Source: Homarus americanus
Lineage: Eukaryota > Arthropoda > Malacostraca > Decapoda > Nephropidae
Reading direction: 5' to 3'
Assembly (NCBI RefSeq): GCF_018991925.1
Contig: NW_024742338.1
Span: 4,890,769 to 4,954,768 of the forward strand
DNA: 64,000 nt
The translations under genes were made by a program, and so were the position numbers. How positions within the stretch are numbered: position 1 is the first letter of the stretch; each line of letters starts with the position of its first letter. Shown here piece by piece: positions 50,501-60,102 of this stretch. A model generated the notes under the pieces. That model saw nothing but the letters and a program-made list of their open reading frames with translations, ran no database searches and was not told where the DNA came from.

Positions 50501-53500
50501 TGGTCATCATAACCACAATGGCCCCACATAGTGGTCATCATAACTACAGTTGTCATCATAATCACAGTGGCCACACATAGTGGTCATCATAACCACAGTG
50601 GTCACACATAGTGGCCATCATAACCACAGTGGCCACACATAGTGGTCATCATAACCACAGTGGTCAAACATAGTGGTCATCATAACTATAACTACAGTGG
50701 TCACACATACAGTGGTCATCATATCCACAGTGGCCACACAGTGGTCATCATAACCACAGTGGCCACACATAGTGGTCATCATAACCACAGTGGTCACATA
50801 CAGTGGTCATCATAACCACAGTGGCCACACAGTGGTCACACATACAGTGGTCATCATAACCACAGTGGTCACACATACAGTGGTCATCATAATCACAGTG
50901 GCCACACATAGTGGTCATCATAACCACAGTGGTCACACATACAGTGGTCATCATAACCAAGGTGGCCACATGTAGTGGTCATCATAACCACAGTGGTCAC
51001 ATATAGTGGTCATCATAACCACAGTGGCCACACAGTGGTCATCATAACCACAGTGACCACCATAACCACAGTGGCCACACATGATACAGTGGTCACCATA
51101 ACCACAGTGGTCACATATAGTGGTCATCATAACCACAGTGGCCACACAGTGGTCATCATAACCTCAGTGGCCACCCATAGTGGTCATCATATCCACAGTG
51201 GCCACACAGTGGTCATCATAACCACAGTGGCCACACATAGTGGTCATCATAACCACAGTGGTCACATACAGTGGTCATCATAACCACAGTGGCCACACAG
51301 TGGTCACACATACAGTGGTCATCATAACCACAGTGGTCACACATACAGTGGTCATCATAATCACAGTGGCCACACATAGTGGTCATCATAACCACAGTGG
51401 TCACACATACAGTGGTCATCATAACCAAGGTGGCCACATGTAGTGGTCATCATAACCACAGTGGTCACATATAGTGGTCATCATAACCACAGTGGCCACA
51501 CAGTGGCCACCATAACCACAGTGGCCACCATAACCACAGTGGCCACACATGATACAGTGGTCACCATAACCACAGTGGTCACATATAGTGGTCATCATAA
51601 CCACATGGCCACACAGTGGTCATCATAACCTCAGTGGCCACCCATAGTGGTCATCATAACCACAGTGGCCACATATGATACAGTGGTCACCATAACCACA
51701 GTGGTCACACATTATACAGTGGTCACCATAACCACAGTGGTCACACATGATACAGTGGTCACCATAACCACAGTGGTCACATATAGTGGTCATCATAACC
51801 ACAGTGGCCACACAGTGGTCATCATAACCTCAGTGGCCACCCATAGTGGTCATCATAACCACAGTGGTCACACATGATACAGTGGTCACCATAACCACAG
51901 TGGTCACTTTAATCTCTCATAGGAGCCATTTTGGTTTGTGGAGGAGAATAAGACCCTTGTCGTTGACGTGATGAGTATAATTCGGTCAAAACCTGTTAAA
52001 GAACAATTCACATATAACAAATGCTGGTATATCAGGACACACAGTTTGAATAGTACGATCAATATACAGTTCATAACCTATTAACCTTTTAAATATATCT
52101 CACATGTTACAACTGCTGATACATCAGGACACAGTTTGTATAATATGATCAATATACAGTACTTAAATACACTTATTAAAGTTATTTAGAGTTCTTAGAG
52201 GATATACTAGTTCACAATCACACTCATGTTTTGGGGTTTAGGGTTTGACCAACGAGAACAAATATAATATCCTCTTGGTAGATGTTGTCTACAGTAAAAG
52301 GCGATAGACTGTCCCTCAGACAGTCACGCAGCTTCTACCAGCTCCATTTCGCTTAGTAACGTGGCCGACGCGCCCATTTAACACCTCAGCAAAGTTCGTT
52401 GTCAACACTCTGTCTCTCCTCTCACCCTCTCTCTTTCTCTCGTCTAGTTTATCATACTGTGGCTATCCCTCTCTTTCTCTCTCTCTTCTAGTTTATCTTA
52501 CTGTGGTGGTAACAGTCACCATAACCACAGTGGCCACACATGATACAGTGGTCATTAGGAACAGCATTTATCCCCCCTTTTTTTTTACCCATTTCGCATT
52601 AAATAAATCATGTGAAGGTTCTCTTACAGGGAGGGTACAGTAGGGTACACACTACAGTACAGTAGGGTACACATTACAGTACAGTAGGGTACACACTACA
52701 GTACAGTAGGGTACACACTACAGTACAGTAGAGTACACACTACAGTAGGTTATGTATCATTCTACATATTTTCCATGGTTTTCATGTTTGCAGGGGCACA
52801 AAAGGCTTGAGCCAAATACTGTAGGTGTTTCATTCATTTGTGTTTATTGTTAGATATGAACCAATAATGAAGACCATCTGTGATAATGGGCCATCCTTCA
52901 ATTCTTACAGGTTGCGGACGAGTACCATAAGCGTTCTGGAAAAGTTCCGCTGCTTGTGGTGGATGGCATGTCCTGCCTACGGAAGTTGTACGGCAAACTA
53001 AATTGGATTTGCGGAGGTCAGTGGAAGGGTTATGTCGAACACATTCAAGATTTTTACAAGAGTCTGACGGCCCACGGCATCAGCCTCGTGTTCTTCTTTG
53101 ATGGCAACACACCGGCACGTATTGTCTTAACTTGTTGTACAGGCAATAAAAAAACTGTCTGTACTTCATCTGTACTGTAATATTGTCTAACACAATTTTG
53201 TAAGGATAGTTTTTTTATTGACTGTACAGTACTGTATATAATGAATGCCTACTGTGTGTTTGTTCAGCATGCGACACATAACTAACCAACTGCCAAAACA
53301 GCTAGTAAGCTAATAGGTGTCGAAAATGGTAATTGAAACTCTTGACGAAAATGATGGAAGGAATCTAGGTTTGTATAGAATTATTGAAACTCATCATGGA
53401 TGTTATGTTATGTTATGTTATCTTATCTTATGAGGGGTACAAGACTGACAGTTTTATCACGGGGAGAGTGGGACGTGGGTTCAAGACAGTGGATAGAATA

Positions 53501-56500
53501 TAGTATCCCTAAGAAATTACAGTGGTACTAGATAGCTAGTGAGCTAGAGATGAATAGATAGATTGATAGAGATATATTGATTGATTGATTGATGGATACA
53601 TGGATTGATTGATTGAAATAAATAGATAGGTTGATTGATGAATAGATAGATAAATAGAATTCCACCACACACTGTATCATTAACAGTATCGGTCTTCTTT
53701 TTGTCACTGTCAGGAGCGTAAGCGCGTGACCTGGACACACCGGCGACTGGAGAACCTGAAGGATGTGATGAATTACTTCAGTATGATCAAAACAAACAAG
53801 GAGCTGGAGCACGGCAAGCATTTCTTCCTACCCACAGGGCTGGCAGCTTTTACACCTCTCATATTTAAGGCAAGTCACAACTATGGATGCTCTCTCTCTC
53901 TCTCTGGCAAAAGGAAAGGTATCTTTAGTTAGGTTTGTAGATGGAAGACCCCTTGGTGCTTTATTCAACGTTAGGTTAGGGATGGCCATTGACTGATGCT
54001 TGCTCATTCAGATAGTTTCTACATCATAATGGTTATTTATTTGGTTGATTGGAAAATGATTAGCCTAATACTGTACAGTACTTATTTTCAGTTTTCAAGT
54101 ACAGCTACTCCTCGACTTACGACATACTTGACCTACGACCACCCGCACATACGACCGCCGCAGTCGGTACCAAAAAAATTTCAAATGACGCGCGTATTTT
54201 CTAGACCGAAACGTTTCCGTCCCGTACGAGAGCGTCGAGTGGGCTGGGTCGCGTCGCCTTGAGGCTACAGCACCCACGCCGTAGAGTGCTTAGTTGGTGT
54301 TTGGCTGTCGTTGTTGTTGATAGTGATCGCGCTGTGTATTGACAGTATTTTCGTTTCTAATTCACTTTAGAATGACTGGCAAGCGTAGAAGTGAGTGCTG
54401 GTGGTGCTCAGAAGAAAAGGAGACAGTCAATTACTTTTGAGACGAAAGTGAAGATAATAATGCAGTATGAAAATGGAAAAATGGTAGCAACCATTTCATG
54501 CGACCTACGCTTCTCGCACTCGACCATATCGACAATTTTGAAGGACAAGGACCGTATTCGTGAGGTAGTGAAAGGATCAGCACCTATAAAGTGAACAATA
54601 AATGAAAGATCAGATACAAAAGCGTGTACCCTTAAGCCTTCTAACCCTACAGGCTAAGGCAAGAAGCCTTTTTGAAAGCCTGAAGGAGCAGGCAGGAGAT
54701 AAGTGCGAACAAACCATCACAGCAAGTCGTGGGTGGTTCTAAAGGTTTAAGAACTGCTACAGTTTGCACAGTGTAAAAGTAAGTGGAGAGGCAGTAAGTG
54801 CTGATGTGGGTGCTGCCGAAGCTTTTAAGGAGGAGCTAGATCGTGTCATCGTGGAGGGAAATTATTTGCCTGAGCAAATATTTAATGTGGATGAAACTGG
54901 CTTATTCTGGAAGTACATGCCAGAACGGACATACATCCACAAAGAGGCAAAAACAATGCCGGGATTCAAGGCATTCAAGAACCGAATCACACTTCTGTTG
55001 GATGGGAATGTAGCTGGTTTCAAGATAAAGCCCTTCATGATATATCATTCAGAGGACCCAAGGGCTTTTAAACATGTCAGCAAGCACACACTGCCAGTGT
55101 TTTATCGCAGTAATAAGAAAGCATGGATGACCCTAGTATTGTTTGAGGATTGGTTCCTGACTTGTTTCATTCCACGAGCCAAGGAGTATTGTCTGCAACA
55201 AGGGATTGCATTCAAGATTTTGTTAATTTTGGATAATGCTCCGGGACACCCACCACACCTGGATGACATGCACCCTGATGTTAAAATAGTCTACATTCCA
55301 CCTAACACTACCTCTATCATCCAACCCATGGATCAAGGTGCTATTGCTGCTTTTAAAGCGAATTATTTACGTACGACCTTCGCTCAAGCTGTTGCTGCTC
55401 CTGAAGGTGAGAAAATGCTCAGAGAGTTTTGGAAGGACTACATCATTTTGAAATGTATAAAGAACACAGCTGCAGCATGGGATGAGATTACAGGTCAGTG
55501 CATGAATGGAATATGGAAGAAAGTCCTGAAAAGATATGTGAACAGTTTCAGAGGATTTAATGAAGATGAAGTAATTTCTGCGATTAGTAACAAGATAGTG
55601 GAGTTGGCTAAGCAGCTTGAGTTAAATATTGATAATGAAAATGTTGAGCAGTTGGTTGAAAGTGTAGCAGAAGAGCTAAGTAATGAGAATCTTATTGAAC
55701 TGGAAGCACAGAAAATTGCAGAGGAAGACGAGAGTCAAAATGTAGAAGAAGAACCTGCACCCCCAAAAATTTTTCAGTGAAACAAATGGCAGAGGCATTT
55801 GCTACAATTAATAAGGGGATTCAATTGTTTGACGGAATGGATCAAAATTATGAGCGTTTTGCCAAAGTTGACAGAATGGTCCAAGATGCACTTGCTTGCT
55901 ACAGGGAGATTTACAATGAAAAGAAAAAGCAAACTGTGCAGTCTAAATTGGACATATATTTTAAGAAGTCCCCATTGCTGTCTCCTCACGCCCCACCAGT
56001 GTTGCCTCTTCACTCCCTAAAGATGATCCAATACCTTCAACAAGCAAGTTTCCCCTGTATGTTAACCTGTCTGAAGAAAGCGACATTGATGATCCACTCA
56101 TCCCTGTCTCCTCCTCTGCTTCATCCAGTTAATATATTCTCCATGTATAATTAAAATATTATGGGGGCCCCGTGTGCATTCAGCTGACTACATTAAAGGT
56201 AAGTGCACAGTAACACTGTATTCATTCTTCATTATTGATTACTTTTACTGTACTGTACAGGTATTTCAATTTAAATTCTCTATGTATTATTTTTTGCATT
56301 TTCGATTTACGACCAATTTGACTTACGACCTGGGTTTGGGTCCCTAACCCCATCGTAATTCGGGGAGCAGCTGTATACTGTACTATATATTTGCATTCTT
56401 ACCACTGTATTCTTACCTCTGTACTTCTTTTTCTTTGTGATGTTCACCCAGATAATGTCTAGAAGCCAGTTGTCAAGTCTTGTTGAAACTTTGTGGGATG

Positions 56501-59500
56501 ACACGTCTTATTCATACAATATGCAGATAATTAAAGTCATCATTTAATTCAAAGGTCAATGCCACAAAAAGGTCAAGATCAGATTGTAACTCATGTACGT
56601 ATAGAGGAACTGTTCTTGTGATGAAACTCCTGTACAGTGAGTTCTGCTATAACGCGTGTTTTGATAACGCGAATTTGCTCTAACGCGATTTATGAATTCG
56701 GAACAATATTTGTATAACGCGAACGCTTGTTTGTTATAACGCGATTTTTGCTTACTATTTCTCCAATTTTGTGGTATTAACTGTGAATATGGTAAAGAAG
56801 AATATCTCCAAAAAGCGTTCTGATGATAGAATTCCCGGTGATTATCGTAAAAGAAAGGATATAACACTTGAAGAGAAGCTCGATGTTATCAACCTCAAAA
56901 TCACCCTTCTCCCCCATCAAGTTACATTCATATTTTTTCAAGGTAAAGTGTTAAATTTACTGTATGATTTCATTATTAGATATGAATGTAACATTTATTT
57001 AGACTGTGCTATCCTTTGTGTTAGGCTAACTACTAAATTTTTTCGATTTCGAGTAATCTGCACCTAACCCTATTTTCTCCATAAGCCCTGTTATTTCTAT
57101 TACGCGATTTTCTATAACACGACATTTTACAAGAACACAATTATCGCGTTATAGCAGAACTACCTGTATTATAACACAAAATAAAACCACCATGTTTAGT
57201 GTTTGTGTCAAATTTCAAGATCACTGGACAGTCTGGGTACAAAATCTTGTTAAGAGCACAACTCTGCTTATCAAGATAGTTATATTATAGTGCAGTAGAC
57301 GATCATTTTACTGTGCTTGAGGGGCTGTTCACTTGCACAGTTGGGGTCCCCCCTCCCCCCAGAGATAAAATTGAGATAACGAGCTTTAACGCAACTATAT
57401 GCGAGGGTTGTGTATCACCACCACTATCATTCTATTCTTGCTTGTTTAGTGGCTAACTATAATACCTTTCAGGCATATTCAGGTAACTCAATGAATATCT
57501 GTCTGTCAGGGGTGGAGAGTGGTGGTGTTAAAATCTTGGCTGGCTAAGTTCATGAACTGTGTGGCTGAGTCATGTGTGCCCAATTACCTTGCTTACAAAT
57601 ATTTATGACTCTCCATACACTTGGTATTTATAGTAAATACAAGCATATATTTTTTAATTTTTCTATGTTTGAAAATATCAAAATTCAGTTGCTGTATCAA
57701 GTGCCATAAAAATTTGCCGGTATGTTTAAGCAAAGTAAATTTCTCCAATCAATTTGGCTGGTCAGCCACTGCAAAGTTGCCACATTTTTTTATTTAACAC
57801 AGTGAATCTACCAAATAACTCGATAAAATTGTGATTAAAAATTATAAAGTTAATAGATGATAAAAATGATATGTGTGTGACTAATATTAATTTGCCAAGC
57901 CAACCTATATAAAGCAATCTATTGCTGTACATTAAAGTGTGTGTGATTGTGGACTTAACAGCTGACTCGCCCTCTGTGTGGTCATGTGAGTGATTCAAGG
58001 ACGAATATGGGAATTACCATAAACGTACAGCATTTTTAATGCAAAAAAATGTACAGTACTGTATATGAAAGGTCAGTCCACTGCAGAAATCCAGAAAGTA
58101 AAACCTTTTTGAGTGCATTAATTTTGTATCAATACATTATATACTGTACATATTTTGATTCGGTTTCACATGACCACATAAACAATTACAAGAAATTGTA
58201 TTGATAGAGATATTATGATGTACAGTACAGTACAGTACAGTACATTACCTTCATGTGCATCAAGATAATCAGAAGGTTAAAGGTGAGAGTCTAACAATGT
58301 GTAGAGAACAGCTGTAGTACAGTACTTGGTTTACCCAATATGGTGTGCTGGGGAGGGAAGGGAAGGGTGACTGGTGTACCCATGTGGGCCACCAGTTTGT
58401 CTCTGCAAGTGGAAGATGTTTGAGGACATTGAACACCCACTTGACAGCTTGTGTAGTATTATAAGAAGCTGCCTCACTTGTAAGACAAGTATCTGTCTGT
58501 AATTAATAAGTACGGTATCTTTCTTTTGTAGGGGTTCAGTTGCCATATATGTAAAGGCTATGTCAGTGCACCACACATGTGATACATAGTTTTTAGAAAT
58601 TACAAAATATTGGTACAGTACAGTATTGGCATTAGAATTGAAGGTTTTACGATACATGTACTGTATAACTGCAGCTTCCAAATTTACAATTTTTTAACAG
58701 AAACCAAGACTTGTTTCTATCCAAATGGTCACTGTTTTCACCACCAGTAGGCCCAGGTGTGGATGGGTGCCTGACTTGAGATGGAGAAGTAAAGGTAGTG
58801 AAATGCAGTGCTGGTCACATTGACTCATTAACTACTGAGGTTTAGTATTCAGTGTGTAGTATTGTGGGGTATGATTGTGTTTGCACTCAGGATGGGATGG
58901 AGGAAGGAAACTCACAATGCGCTTTCTGTATATATATTGTTGTACAGTGCAGTGCTTAGGAGTGACGAGGTGAGGAGAAGCTTGCTCAGAGGTCCTGTAG
59001 GGCGAGGAGGTTTCTGAGGAAGCTGGGTGGTGAGGAGCTGTGAGAGATGTTGCTGGGCCGGTAGCCGAGTGTAGAATGGTCTCCCTGGCTGTACGCTGAT
59101 TGGCTGGTAGGCGCGCGGCCGGAGCTCAGTTGGGAGTTGTAGGGGAGAGGATCCACTACAGTATCTACTGTGTCCCTGATGGGCTCTCATGCTTGTGGGG
59201 GAAAAAGTGCCTTTTATATTTACAGTACTGTATATAAATTTGTATGCATGATCAAATACTCTCTTATTTATTAAACCACAATTATGTACAATAATGGTTG
59301 CTTCCAAATTGGAAATAAATCTTAAAATAGAAATTGTAGTAGGCAATAGGTAACTTAAACAAGTGGAGAAATTTTCGTATTTGGGAAGCAACATTAGCTG
59401 TGATGGTAGGTGTGTGGAAGAAATCAAAACAAAAACAGGACAAGCAAAAACATCATTTAATAGTCTAAAAGGCCTAATGGAAAAGAGACATTAAATTTGA

Positions 59501-60071
59501 GAAAAAGGCTGCTAAAAGGCTTTACATGGCAAGGACTATTGTATGGGTCAGAAGCATGGACACTTTCAGCAGACACCAGAAAGAAGTTGGAGGCCTTTGA
59601 AATGTGGTGTTAAAGGTGAATGCTAAAAATAAGCTTTACTGACATTAAAACAAATGAAGAAGTACTAAGATTAGCAAAAACTTCAAGAGAAATACTTGAA
59701 ATGTACAGAAAAAGAAAAATTAAATACAGTACTTTGATTATATACAGTAATTAGGGATGAGGAGATAATAACCGAAATATTAATTGTAAAAGTTGAGGTT
59801 AGGATGGCCAGGGAAGGCAGAGACTAGGATAAATGAATGAAATTAAAAACAGGTTCCCCAGACACACAAAACCTTGGAGGTTTGGTAAAAACTGCCAGAG
59901 AACTTTTAGAGTGGAAGATTGCCATTGCCAACCCTCAGATATGAGGACTGTACTCTGATTAATTGAAGCTATTATATTTTGTACACTCTTATTACTGTAC
60001 AGGGGGCCCCCCTAATTCGCGGGGGTTAGGTTCTCAAAATGGCCGTGAATAATATGTGTATGTGTGTGTAG

Positions 60072-60102
<31 letters not shown>

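Noticed and set aside
49957..51877. Several open frames of 60-105 codons on both strands
   Set aside because: They are periodic translations of the 31-bp minisatellite in all frames, with no start context or domain, and lie inside an intron.
53115..53180. Exon 2 read-through to 53180 as the true coding end
   Set aside because: It would end in a stop shortly after FFFDGNTP and lose the conserved continuation found in frame in exon 3.
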